Of a stretch of 64,000 nucleotides of DNA, positions 35,154 through 43,500 are shown piece by piece (the stretch's first letter is position 1; each line of letters begins with the position of its first letter). The notes under the pieces are model-generated. The model did not search any database. It was given only the letters and a program-made list of their open reading frames with translations, and was not told the origin of the DNA. Made by a program: the position numbers and the translations under genes. The DNA comes from an uncultured Draconibacterium sp. (GTDB taxonomy: Bacteria > Bacteroidota > Bacteroidia > Bacteroidales > Prolixibacteraceae), in the NCBI GenBank assembly GCA_947492175.1, contig CANLMQ010000003.1, positions 186,001-250,000 on the forward strand. Direction: 5' to 3'.

Positions 35154-36494
35154 ATGAATAAGAATCAACTATCACGCAGGAATTTTCTTGAAAAAACTGC
35201 ACTTGTGGGCGCAGCCGGTGTTGTTGGCCTTAGCGCTTTAAGTTCTTGCAGCAACAAAGCCAAAGAAGTTGATTATGAATTTCCTCCTTTGTTGGATCTG
35301 GCTCCCGATGGCAAAACTTTGCGCGCCGGACTGGTTGGTTGTGGAAACCGCGGGACCGGAGCTGCTCTTAACTTTTTAGCAGCCGGTAATGATTTGCATT
35401 TGGTAGCACTTGCCGATGTTTTTGAAGATAAGGTTTGGGATTGCCGGGATAAACTGTTAAAACAAAGAATAGAGGTTCCTGAGAAAAATTGTTTTTGGGG
35501 ATTCGATGCCTATAAAAGTTTATTAGAAGCCGATCTGGATATTGTGATTTTGGCTACTCCTCCGCATTTTCGTCCAATTCATTTCGATGCTGCGATTCAG
35601 GCTAAAAAACATGTGTTTCTTGAGAAACCCGTGTGTGTAGATCCGGTTGGAGCACGTCAGATTATGGCTACGGCTAAAAAGGCAGAGAACCTGGGATTAA
35701 CAGTAATTACCGGTACACAACGACGTCATCAGCGTGATTATATTGAAACATATAAACAGGTGGCTTCCGGGGCAATTGGAGAATTAACAGCAGCAAAAGC
35801 TTTTTGGATGCAGTCGCATGTTTGGTTCCGCACCCGTGAGGAAGGCTGGAGCGACATGGAATATATGTTGCGTAACTGGAACAGTTTCTGCTGGTTGGGC
35901 GGCGATTTTATTTTAGATACGCATGTTCATAATATAGATGTTATCAACTGGTTTATGGGCAAACATCCAATTGAAGCTGTTGGATTTGGTGGACGCGCAC
36001 GCAGATTAACCGGTGATCAGTATGACTTTTTCAGTGTAGATTTTGAATTTGAGAAAGGGGTGTTCTCTCATAGTTTTGCAAGGCAAATCGATGGTTGTGC
36101 GAATCAATTGGGCGAGATAATAATGGGAACAGAAGGTTATACCAACTGTAAAAACACCATTTATAATTTGGATGGCTCGGTAAAATGGGTTTACGATTAT
36201 CCCAAAAATAAAGATGGCCGATCGACCGGAGTAGTTAAAGTCTCGCCGTACATTCAAGAGCATATTCACCTGGTAACAGCAATCAGAACAAATAAACCTG
36301 TTGTTGAGGCCGAACGCACAGCGGTTTCTACGCTTACTGCAATTATGGGAAGAACAGCAGCGTATACCGGGCAAAAAGTAACCTGGGAAGAGATGATGAA
36401 ATCGACTGAGAAATTGGGACCGGACACATACGAAATGGGGCCTGTTGATATGGAATTTCCAATTCCTGTGCCGGGAACGCAACACAAAGCATAA
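35154..36494 (+). CDS. Tat-exported Gfo/Idh/MocA-family oxidoreductase
   Basis: The 446-residue protein starts with a twin-arginine signal (SRRNFLEK at residues 7-14) ending in a lipobox-like LSSCSN, so it should be folded with its cofactor and exported, possibly as a lipoprotein. The Rossmann domain begins with LRAGLVGCGNRGTGAALNF, and the EKP motif of the family (HVFLEKPVCVDP) follows. Such enzymes oxidise or epimerise sugars and related compounds with NAD(P). The adjacent cytochrome-type gene could reoxidise the cofactor indirectly, but that is inference. The GT2 gene starts nine bases after the stop. Confidence 0.9.
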   Translation: MNKNQLSRRNFLEKTALVGAAGVVGLSALSSCSNKAKEVDYEFPPLLDLAPDGKTLRAGLVGCGNRGTGAALNFLAAGNDLHLVALADVFEDKVWDCRDKLLKQRIEVPEKNCFWGFDAYKSLLEADLDIVILATPPHFRPIHFDAAIQAKKHVFLEKPVCVDPVGARQIMATAKKAENLGLTVITGTQRRHQRDYIETYKQVASGAIGELTAAKAFWMQSHVWFRTREEGWSDMEYMLRNWNSFCWLGGDFILDTHVHNIDVINWFMGKHPIEAVGFGGRARRLTGDQYDFFSVDFEFEKGVFSHSFARQIDGCANQLGEIIMGTEGYTNCKNTIYNLDGSVKWVYDYPKNKDGRSTGVVKVSPYIQEHIHLVTAIRTNKPVVEAERTAVSTLTAIMGRTAAYTGQKVTWEEMMKSTEKLGPDTYEMGPVDMEFPIPVPGTQHKA

Positions 36495-36503
36495 GAGAAA
36501 AAC

Positions 36504-37418
36504 ATGATTTCTGTAGTAATACCATTATTAAACGAAAGCACATTGGTGAGCCGCCTTATGGAAATGGTGACTCAAAACCTCGAGGTTACAGGCGAGGCTT
36601 TTGAAATAGTGTGTGTTGATGATGGTAGTACAGATAATACAGTAGAAAAGCTTCTGCAGTTTAAGGAAGAACACAAGGAGTTGAAGATAGTTTCTCTTTC
36701 GCGAAACTTTGGATTGCAGCCTGCTTTAACAGCAGGCCTCGATTATGCAAAAGGCGATTTTGTTGTAATAATGGATGGTGATTTTCAAGATCCGCCGCAA
36801 CTGATTCCGGAACTGTATGCCAAAATGAAAGAAACCAATGCAGATGTGGTTTCAGCTGTTCGAAATGAACGACATGAAAAGTTTGGGAAGCGTTTTTATA
36901 TCAATGTTTTCCATAAGATTTTCAGGAATGTTTCTGAAGGAGACCAGCTTGAACAAGCCGGAAACTTTAGTATTCTCAGTCGAAAAGCGGTTAATGCCAT
37001 TTTGAAATTTTCGGAACACAACAGTTATTTCCCCGGAATAAGGAATTTTATTGGATTTAAACACGAAAATATTGTTTACGATCGTCCGGACCGGTTGGAA
37101 GGCGATGCAAAAATGGGAACAAAAAAGTTGTTTACATTGGCCGCTGATGCTATTTATTCATTCTCAAAATGGCCCATTAAACTGTGTTTGTATTTAGGAC
37201 TTTTGGGGGTGGTTGTATTTCTGCTGGCTATTGTTTACACGTTGGTATCGAAATTTACAGGTCTGGCTCCATTCGGATGGTCATCGACATTTTTGGCCAT
37301 TAGTTTTTTTGGTTCGGTTCAGCTTACCTTTTTAGGATTAATTGGAGAATACATTTACCGTATTTACAAGGAGGTGCAAAAGCGCCCTATTTATCTGGTA
37401 AAAGAAATATATGAATAG
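36504..37418 (+). CDS. GT2-family polyprenyl-phosphate-type glycosyltransferase (DPM1/GtrB-like)
   Basis: The 304-residue protein has a GT-A fold opening with ISVVIPLLNES and containing VDDGSTDNT and the acidic motif IMDGDFQDPP near residue 91. Two C-terminal membrane helices (about 225-250 and 262-285) follow. This layout matches GtrB/DPM1-like enzymes that transfer a sugar from a nucleotide donor to undecaprenyl phosphate. The next gene, which it overlaps by eight bases, encodes a GT-C-like membrane protein that could use the product on the periplasmic side. The sugar is not known. Confidence 0.88.
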   Translation: MISVVIPLLNESTLVSRLMEMVTQNLEVTGEAFEIVCVDDGSTDNTVEKLLQFKEEHKELKIVSLSRNFGLQPALTAGLDYAKGDFVVIMDGDFQDPPQLIPELYAKMKETNADVVSAVRNERHEKFGKRFYINVFHKIFRNVSEGDQLEQAGNFSILSRKAVNAILKFSEHNSYFPGIRNFIGFKHENIVYDRPDRLEGDAKMGTKKLFTLAADAIYSFSKWPIKLCLYLGLLGVVVFLLAIVYTLVSKFTGLAPFGWSSTFLAISFFGSVQLTFLGLIGEYIYRIYKEVQKRPIYLVKEIYE

Positions 37419-39351
37419 AATAGTTGACATATTAACCGCACGAAATGTATTTATTGCAAGCCTTGTAGTGGCTGCTTTGGTACTTGCATTTCTAGCGCCT
37501 AAAGCTGCGGTAAATGTCGACGAAATGTTGCATTATCCACATGCAAAAAAAGTGGTAAACTGGTATTTTACAGGAGGAAAAGATGTGTCTTGTCTGGATT
37601 CGCCGGATAACCTGCAATATTACGGACAGTCAGTTGATAATTTTACAGCACTTGTAAACCGTATCTTTTCCATTGAAAACGAATTTATAACCCGCCATTT
37701 CACCGGAGCATTCTTTTTCCTGCTACTGCTGTTGTTTAGCGGATTAATCGGGAAACAGTTAACAGGAAGTTATTGGGTAGCTTCAATCGTTGTGGTTTCG
37801 ATATTGCTTACGCCCCGTTTGTTTGGGCAGGCTTTTGGAAACTTAAAAGATATTCCGTTTGCTGCCGGATATGTGGCAGGCATCTATTTCATTGTAAAAT
37901 TTTTAAAGGAATTGCCTAATCCGAAATGGACAACAGCGCTGTGTTTGGGGCTGGCAATTGCATTTACCAATTCGGTGCGTATTGGTGGACTGATTCTGTT
38001 TGCCTACCTCGGGTTAGGTTTGGTGGCATTTATAATTTTGAAGCCTTTTTTACTTAAATATATCATTTCAACTAAACTTTGTTTTGTAAGGTTAACGGGC
38101 CAGGGATTGTTAATAGTATTGGTAGGGTATTTTGCCGCTTTACTATTTTGGCCCTATGCCTTGCAGAACATGGCCCATAATCCGATTGAAAGTCTTTCGG
38201 TGATGGAGCATTACAAAGTAAGTATCAAGCAAATTTTCGAAGGCAGTGTTATCTGGAGTTCCAGCTTACCCTGGGACTATCTGCTAAAATGGATAGCAAT
38301 ATCAACCCCGGAGTTTCTACTTCTCGGGTTTATATATTTTGTGGCCTTTTTAACCTATAAGTTTTCTAAACCGATGAGCGAACAACTCTTTTTAGAGTTG
38401 TTCCTCTTTTTTACGTTATTATTTCCCATTCTTTATGTAATGGCAATTGGGGCGAATTTGTACAGCGGAATCAGGCAAATGCTTTTTGTAATTCCTGTTT
38501 TTGTAATTCTTGCTACAGTCGGTTTTTACGGGATGTTAAAAATAAAAGCCAAAAGAATAGTTAAATTGCCCGCAACCCTTTTGGTTGTGGTTTTAATGTT
38601 TTTGCCAATAAAACATCAGGCCAGTACTTTCCCGGCCGATTATATCTATTTTAATGCGATTTCTGGAGGGAATAAGAATGCCTGGAGTAATTATGAATAC
38701 GACTATTATTTTCATGGAATAAAAGAAGCCTCCGATTATTTAATTAGCGAAATTGGAGACGAAAAGGCAGTGGTAGCCATGAATACTCAATTGCCAAATT
38801 ACTTCGAGAAAATACCCAATATCGATTTTAAATATACCCGCTACATCGAAAGAAGTTCGGCTGATTGGGATTATGGTTTGTTTGGTATAAACTATATCCA
38901 TCCTTATCAGCTAAAACACGATACCTGGCAGTCGACAAAAACGGTAAAAACCTTTTACCACAAAGGAAATCCGTTAGTAGTTTTACTAAAAAGGGAAGAT
39001 AAAAATGACTTGGAAGGTATTCAGCAAATCAAAACAAAAGATTGGGAAACAGGGGAAAAAAAACTTCAAAATGAACTCAAAAATGACCCTAATAATGTTT
39101 GGTTATTTGTAAATTTGGCCATTTTGAAATTAGCAGAAAATAAGCTTTCTGAGTTTGATACCCTAGTTGAAAAGGGGAGGGCAATACATCCAACGTATGA
39201 GCCTTTTTATTTGCTCGAGGCTCAAAAGTATTACAACCGGAAAGACTATGAAAAGTCGTTTGCTGTATTGAATGAATTGATTAACGTAAATCCACGATAT
39301 AAAAATGCAGCACCGCTTTTAAAAGCAGTGAAAGAGAAATTAGGGAAATAA
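37411..39351 (+). CDS. GT-C-type membrane glycosyltransferase with C-terminal TPRs
   Basis: The 646-residue protein has about ten membrane helices. An acidic first loop near residues 36-38 (AAVNVDEMLHYPHA) is typical of GT-C fold enzymes such as GT39/GT83 that use polyprenyl-phosphate sugars. The last 100 residues form soluble TPR-like repeats (NNVWLFVNLAILKLAENKL and YYNRKDYEKSFAVLNELI). It overlaps the GT2 gene by eight bases, so donor and transferase are likely made together. Family membership is inferred from topology and the acidic loop. A non-enzymatic membrane role cannot be excluded. Confidence 0.75.
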   Translation: MNRIVDILTARNVFIASLVVAALVLAFLAPKAAVNVDEMLHYPHAKKVVNWYFTGGKDVSCLDSPDNLQYYGQSVDNFTALVNRIFSIENEFITRHFTGAFFFLLLLLFSGLIGKQLTGSYWVASIVVVSILLTPRLFGQAFGNLKDIPFAAGYVAGIYFIVKFLKELPNPKWTTALCLGLAIAFTNSVRIGGLILFAYLGLGLVAFIILKPFLLKYIISTKLCFVRLTGQGLLIVLVGYFAALLFWPYALQNMAHNPIESLSVMEHYKVSIKQIFEGSVIWSSSLPWDYLLKWIAISTPEFLLLGFIYFVAFLTYKFSKPMSEQLFLELFLFFTLLFPILYVMAIGANLYSGIRQMLFVIPVFVILATVGFYGMLKIKAKRIVKLPATLLVVVLMFLPIKHQASTFPADYIYFNAISGGNKNAWSNYEYDYYFHGIKEASDYLISEIGDEKAVVAMNTQLPNYFEKIPNIDFKYTRYIERSSADWDYGLFGINYIHPYQLKHDTWQSTKTVKTFYHKGNPLVVLLKREDKNDLEGIQQIKTKDWETGEKKLQNELKNDPNNVWLFVNLAILKLAENKLSEFDTLVEKGRAIHPTYEPFYLLEAQKYYNRKDYEKSFAVLNELINVNPRYKNAAPLLKAVKEKLGK

Positions 39352-39374
39352 ATTGGAATTAAAATTTTAGAAAG

Positions 39375-39617
39375 ATGAAAAGAGTAATTGCATTAATCGG
39401 ACTGTTTATTATGAGTTTACCAACCCTGTTAATGGCACAGGATCAGGGAACATACATTGATAATCTTGGAGCGCAGGACAGTTCGTACATGGATGAAGAT
39501 TTGTTAGCTGATGTAGGACAACAATCAGGTTCGAATACAACTGTAATTATTATTGTTGTTGCCGTAGTTGTTATTGCTGCTGCTGCTTTCTTTTTCCTTA
39601 AAAAGAAGAAAAAGTAA
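39375..39617 (+). CDS. Small secreted single-pass membrane protein with Lys-rich tail
   Basis: The 80-residue product has a signal peptide (about 1-21, ending LMAQ) and a 33-residue acidic, Ser/Asp/Gln-rich segment. One strongly hydrophobic helix (about 55-74, beginning TVIIIVVAVVVIAAAA) follows, and the protein ends in KKKKK. It therefore displays a short exposed segment outside the cytoplasmic membrane. It resembles sorting-signal tails but has no LPxTG, PEP or T9SS motif. It lies 23 bases after the GT-C gene and ends the operon before a terminator. It could be an accessory subunit or an acceptor for glycosylation. No family was recognised. Confidence 0.8.
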   Translation: MKRVIALIGLFIMSLPTLLMAQDQGTYIDNLGAQDSSYMDEDLLADVGQQSGSNTTVIIIVVAVVVIAAAAFFFLKKKKK

Positions 39618-39686
39618 CCATTAACGATATGGTGAAAACCAAACTATAATTGGTTTGGTATAGTTTGATCGATTTTGAGATTAAAT

Positions 39687-39715
39687 AAAAAACCCGGCTA
39701 CTGGCCGGGTTTTTT
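39687..39715. terminator. Bidirectional terminator between the envelope operon and gltX
   Basis: AAAAAACCCGGC (39687-39698) and GCCGGGTTTTTT (39704-39715) pair perfectly around a five-base loop. Both strands give a G+C stem followed by six U, so it serves the plus-strand operon and the minus-strand gltX. Confidence 0.88.
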
Positions 39716-39733
39716 GTATGGTATTATCTCGTG

Positions 39734-41263
39734 TTATGCTATTTTTTCAATTGCCTGTTTTATTCTGGCAATACTTTCTTCCTTACCAAGCAGTTCGCAA
39801 ATTACAAACAAATCGGGTCCCATGTTTCCACCTACCAGACTCAGTCGCAGCGGATTCATTATGATTCCAAAGCCCCATTCTTTTTCATTCATAAATGCTG
39901 AAAATGCTTCTTTAATTGAATCTGCCTTCCAGTCTGCAACTGTTTCAAACAACGATGCAATTTCGCTGAGTTTGTTCGGAGTATCTTCTTTCCAGCGTTT
40001 TTTCACTGTTTTAGTATCGTATTCTGTTGGAGCCACAAAAAAGTAGCTGCTTTGCTCCCAAAGGTCGGCAACAAACTCGCAGCGTTCTTTTATTTCCGCA
40101 ACCACAGCATTTACTTTTTCGTTTGTAGCTTCTACACCTTTTTCTGCTAGAACTGGTTTGAACAAGTCAGAAAGTTCTTCAACAGTTTTTCCCTGGAAAT
40201 AATGTTTGTTAAACCATTTTGCTTTTTCAGGATCGAAACGCGATCCCGATTTTACAACACGCTCCAAACTAAAAATTTCAGCCAGTTCGTCCAGTGTAAA
40301 AAATTCTTCATCATTCCCCGGATTCCAGCCCAGTAATGCCAGCAGGTTCATAAATGCTTCGGGGAAATAACCATCTTCGCGGTAACCACGCGAGATATCG
40401 CCGGTTTTGGGATCGGTCCATTCAAGCGGGAAAACCGGGAATCCCAGTTTGTCGCCGTCGCGCTTGCTTAATTTTCCTTTTCCAACAGGTTTTAATATCA
40501 AAGGAAGGTGTGCAAAACGAGGCCTGGTTTCTTCCCAACCCAGGGCTTTGTACAGCAACACGTGCAGAGGCATCGATGGTAGCCATTCTTCACCGCGAAT
40601 AACGTGCGAAATTTTCATTAAATGATCGTCAACAACATTAGCCAAATGGTAAGTTGGCATTCCGTCCGACTTAAAAAGTACCTTGTCGTCAAGACTTTTG
40701 GTGGTGTTAAAAGTTACGCTGCCGCGAATCAGATCTTCCTCAGTAACATCAGTGTCTTCCGGCATTTTAAAACGAACAACAAAAGCTTCGCCTGCAGCAA
40801 TTTTTTGCTGAACCTCTTCTTTCGAAAGGTTGAGCGAGTTGTTTAAGCTGTCGCGGGTTCCAATGCCATACGAAAATGTTTCTTTCTGATTCTCTGCTTC
40901 TTTTCGGAGTGCATCTATTTCTTCCGGAGTATCGAAAGCATAATAAGCCCAACCGGTTTCTACCAACTGATCGGCATATTTTTTATAAAGTTCTTTTCGT
41001 TCACTTTGGCGGTAAGGTCCGAATTCTCCACCAATTCCGGGGCCTTCTACAGGGTTTAAACCACACCAGTTTAAACTTTCAATAATATATTCTTCTGCTC
41101 CCGGAACAAAACGAGTTTGATCGGTATCTTCAATTCGCAGAATAAAATCGCCACCGTGTTTTTTTGCAAAAAGGTAGTTAAACAAAGCAGTTCTTACTCC
41201 TCCCATATGCAAAGGTCCTGTCGGACTTGGGGCAAATCGTACTCTTACTTTTTTGTCGCTCAT
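39734..41263 (-). CDS. gltX: Glutamyl-tRNA synthetase
   Basis: The class I synthetase charges tRNA-Glu. The start is placed at the ATG at 41263 (MSDKKVRVRFAPSPTG) and not at the upstream ATG at 41287, because the family begins just before RFAPSPTG. This gives 509 residues. The signature reads PLHMGG (HIGH class) and the second motif KLSKRDG. The middle contains the usual LRIEDTD. Length is normal for Bacteroidota. It converges with the envelope operon at a shared terminator, and a TATCTTTG element precedes it. Confidence 0.95.
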   Translation of the reverse strand: MSDKKVRVRFAPSPTGPLHMGGVRTALFNYLFAKKHGGDFILRIEDTDQTRFVPGAEEYIIESLNWCGLNPVEGPGIGGEFGPYRQSERKELYKKYADQLVETGWAYYAFDTPEEIDALRKEAENQKETFSYGIGTRDSLNNSLNLSKEEVQQKIAAGEAFVVRFKMPEDTDVTEEDLIRGSVTFNTTKSLDDKVLFKSDGMPTYHLANVVDDHLMKISHVIRGEEWLPSMPLHVLLYKALGWEETRPRFAHLPLILKPVGKGKLSKRDGDKLGFPVFPLEWTDPKTGDISRGYREDGYFPEAFMNLLALLGWNPGNDEEFFTLDELAEIFSLERVVKSGSRFDPEKAKWFNKHYFQGKTVEELSDLFKPVLAEKGVEATNEKVNAVVAEIKERCEFVADLWEQSSYFFVAPTEYDTKTVKKRWKEDTPNKLSEIASLFETVADWKADSIKEAFSAFMNEKEWGFGIIMNPLRLSLVGGNMGPDLFVICELLGKEESIARIKQAIEKIA

Positions 41264-41284
41264 TATTCTGTTTTTAATTCGCTG

Positions 41285-41292
41285 CAAAGATA
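41285..41292 (-). promoter_or_regulatory. Candidate -7 element for gltX
   Basis: The minus strand reads TATCTTTG, an exact TAnnTTTG match, 21 bases before the gltX start at 41263. The possible -33 TTTG (41307-41310) is only 14 bases away, shorter than consensus. Confidence 0.4.
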
Positions 41293-41402
41293 AAAAATTA
41301 AGAATGCAAAGCCACAGCGATTAATTTTAGAAATTGAGCGTTTATAAAGGCCTTAGTTTAATAGTATTCAGTTGGAGTTTTCGGTTCTAATGAGTAGCCT
41401 GA

Positions 41403-41488
41403 GGCAGGAACTGCCGGCTTTCTTTAAGTGGATCTCATTTCGATTGCTGTCGGTTTGCAGAGCAAAGTACTTCTCTGCCAGATGAGAC
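41403..41488 (+). other. Nested inverted repeats upstream of kbl, possible leader RNA
   Basis: GGCAG-GAA-CTGCC (41403-41415), GCAGAG (41457-41462) with CTCTGC (41473-41478), and outer TCTCAT (41433-41438) with ATGAGA (41482-41487) could fold into a multi-stem RNA. It does not match a riboswitch class known to me. Confidence 0.35.
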
Positions 41489-41576
41489 AGAATACTGTTC
41501 AAAAAAAATTCTGCCTTTTATCACTATTTATTTCATGATATTTCCGTTACTTTGAAAAAAATTTAAAAACTACGAG

Positions 41577-42767
41577 ATGTACGGAAAAATAAAACAAGAC
41601 CTTCAAAGTACCCTTGAAGAATTAAAAGAACAGGGGTTATATAAATCAGAGCGTATTATAACATCATCGCAGAGTTCTGATATTTCAGTCTCTACAGGTG
41701 AGTCGGTATTGAATTTTTGTGCCAACAATTATCTTGGATTGGCCAACAATCCTGAAGTTGTAAAAGCTGCTCAAGATGTAATGAATGACTGGGGATTTGG
41801 ACTTTCATCAGTTCGTTTTATTTGCGGAACTCAACAAATTCATAAAGAACTGGAAGAAAAGGTTTCTGAATTTTTGGGAACTGAAGACACGATTTTATAC
41901 TGTGCTTGTTTTGATGCTAACGGAGGTGTTTTCGAGCCACTTTTGGGAGACGATTCAGCTATTATTTCTGATGAATTAAACCATGCTTCAATTATTGATG
42001 GAGTTCGTTTGTGTAAAGCGCAGCGTTTCCGCTATAAGCACTCGAATATGGAAGAGCTGGAGCAATGCTTAAAAGATTCGGCAGAGGCAAAATACCGTAT
42101 TATTGTAACCGATGGTGTTTTCTCGATGGACGGAGACCTGGCAAAACTTCCTGAAATTGTTGAGTTGGCCGAGAAATACGATGCACTTGTAATGGTTGAC
42201 GATTCGCATGCAACGGGTTACATCGGTAAAACAGGCCGTGGAACTGCCGAGCATTTCGATGTACTTGGTAAAATCGACATTATCACTACTACTTTTGGAA
42301 AAGCAATGGGTGGCGGAAATGGTGGTTGTACATCGGGTCGTAAAGAAATAATCGACATGCTTCGTCAGCGTTCTCGTCCGTATTTGTTCTCGAATACCTT
42401 GGCTCCGGCAACTGTTGGTGCTACTATGAAAGTTATTGATATGCTGTCAGGTTCGGGAGAACTTCCGGCAAAAACAATGGCCAATGCCAATCATTTCCGC
42501 AGTAAAATGGAAGCTGCCGGTTTCGATCTTGTAAAAGGCGATACAGCTATTGTTCCTGTTATGGTTTACGATGAGCCACTTGCCATTAAATTTGCCGATG
42601 AGTTGCTAAAAGAAGGTGTTTATGTAATCGGATTCTGTTTCCCAGTGGTTCCAAGAGGAAAAGCCAGAATTCGTGTTCAACTTTCGGCTGCTCATACAAC
42701 AGAACAGATTGACAAGGCTGTTGAAGCTTTTATTAAAGTTGGAAAGCAGCTGGAAATAATAAAGTAA
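41577..42767 (+). CDS. kbl: 2-amino-3-ketobutyrate CoA ligase (glycine C-acetyltransferase)
   Basis: The 396-residue protein is an alpha-oxoamine synthase. It has NFCANNYLGLANNP near residue 46, the SSVRFICGTQQIHKELE segment typical of Kbl, DDSHATGY near 208, and the PLP lysine in TTTFGKAMGGG near 241. It cleaves 2-amino-3-ketobutyrate with CoA into glycine and acetyl-CoA, normally after threonine dehydrogenase (Tdh). No tdh gene is adjacent. Related serine palmitoyltransferases of Bacteroidota are a possible confusion, but the FICGTQ and GGGNGG segments favour Kbl. A terminator follows at 42791. Confidence 0.93.
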   Translation: MYGKIKQDLQSTLEELKEQGLYKSERIITSSQSSDISVSTGESVLNFCANNYLGLANNPEVVKAAQDVMNDWGFGLSSVRFICGTQQIHKELEEKVSEFLGTEDTILYCACFDANGGVFEPLLGDDSAIISDELNHASIIDGVRLCKAQRFRYKHSNMEELEQCLKDSAEAKYRIIVTDGVFSMDGDLAKLPEIVELAEKYDALVMVDDSHATGYIGKTGRGTAEHFDVLGKIDIITTTFGKAMGGGNGGCTSGRKEIIDMLRQRSRPYLFSNTLAPATVGATMKVIDMLSGSGELPAKTMANANHFRSKMEAAGFDLVKGDTAIVPVMVYDEPLAIKFADELLKEGVYVIGFCFPVVPRGKARIRVQLSAAHTTEQIDKAVEAFIKVGKQLEIIK

Positions 42768-42790
42768 TTGTTGTAACCAACAAATTAAGA

Positions 42791-42830
42791 GGAGAAATCA
42801 GTTTTATTTGAAACAGATTTCTCCTTTTTT
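42791..42830. terminator. Terminator between convergent kbl and 42829-43362 gene
   Basis: GGAGAAATC (42791-42799) and GATTTCTCC (42816-42824) pair perfectly and are followed by six T on the plus strand, 24 bases after the kbl stop. Confidence 0.8.
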
Positions 42831-43362
42831 ATTTTATTCCCCGAATTGATTGCGTTGAAATGTCCTGACCAATTTTATCGGCGGCTTTTTTAAACTGGGC
42901 TGCAGTAATTGCTTTAATTAAAAGCGAAACAGAAGCACCATCTTTGTGGGCGCCAAATTCAGCAATAATTGCATATGTCACTTCTTCGTCGCGGTCTTCT
43001 TTAAATACGGCTTTAAAATTTTCGCTTTGTATTTTCGACAGCCCCGAAAAATGAATTGAAAAGTAACCTTCTGTTCCCTGGAAATAGTAGGTTTTTGTTT
43101 TTGGATTGTAGGTGGCTTTGGTTAATGTTTGATGTTTTGGTTTTTCTTTTATGTATTTTCCTTCTTGTTGTGGGAAAAGAACCAGCAAACGATAACTGGC
43201 AGCATCGAGGTGTTTGAATGTAACCTGTCCTTTTGCTCCGGTAACCTGAAAAGCTACCACTTCGTTATGAGCACCTTTTTCAAGGTAAATTTCGGTTTTT
43301 GAGGCCGGCTTGCCTGTAAAAATCGAAAAAACAGTAAAAAAGAGAAAAACCAACAAATTCAT
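42829..43362 (-). CDS. Secreted hypothetical protein
   Basis: The 177-residue product begins with a short hydrophobic signal-like segment (MNLLVFLFFTVFSIFTG). The rest is Lys- and beta-rich with no recognised motif. The early part (VTGAKGQVTFKHLDAASYRLLVLFP) is reminiscent of carboxypeptidase-regulatory or SpaA-like beta-sandwiches. A C-terminal part has alternating strands (VTYAIIAEFGAHKDGASVSLLIKAI). It converges on kbl and lies 138 bases after the beta-mannosidase gene on the same strand. The start at 43362 directly precedes the signal. No function can be assigned. Confidence 0.7.
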   Translation of the reverse strand: MNLLVFLFFTVFSIFTGKPASKTEIYLEKGAHNEVVAFQVTGAKGQVTFKHLDAASYRLLVLFPQQEGKYIKEKPKHQTLTKATYNPKTKTYYFQGTEGYFSIHFSGLSKIQSENFKAVFKEDRDEEVTYAIIAEFGAHKDGASVSLLIKAITAAQFKKAADKIGQDISTQSIRGIK

Positions 43363-43460
43363 GATCTCTTTATTTTATATGTAAAAATGAGGATTTTAGA
43401 AATAAAAAGGAGTCAGGCAGGAGAAATGTTTTAAACAGTTGATTGTGAGAAATAAGAAGT

Positions 43461-43491
43461 GTTAGCAGTCGCGTAGCAGGCAACTGCCAAC
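43461..43491 (-). other. Stem-loop after the beta-mannosidase gene
   Basis: GTTAGCAGT (43461-43469) and ACTGCCAAC (43483-43491) pair at eight of nine positions. It lies ten bases beyond the minus-strand stop at 43501. No T run follows on that strand, so termination there is uncertain. Confidence 0.4.
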
Positions 43492-43500
43492 ATCTCTTTT

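Larger units (their letters stand above)
41264..41576. other. Divergent gap between gltX and kbl with structured segment
   Basis: These 313 bases hold the gltX promoter element and, from 41403 to 41488, several nested inverted repeats that precede kbl. No gene was found. Confidence 0.45.

Noticed and set aside
39375..39617. Sortase or PEP-CTERM substrate
   Set aside because: No LPxTG or PEP motif precedes the helix. Only the helix and Lys tail resemble such signals.
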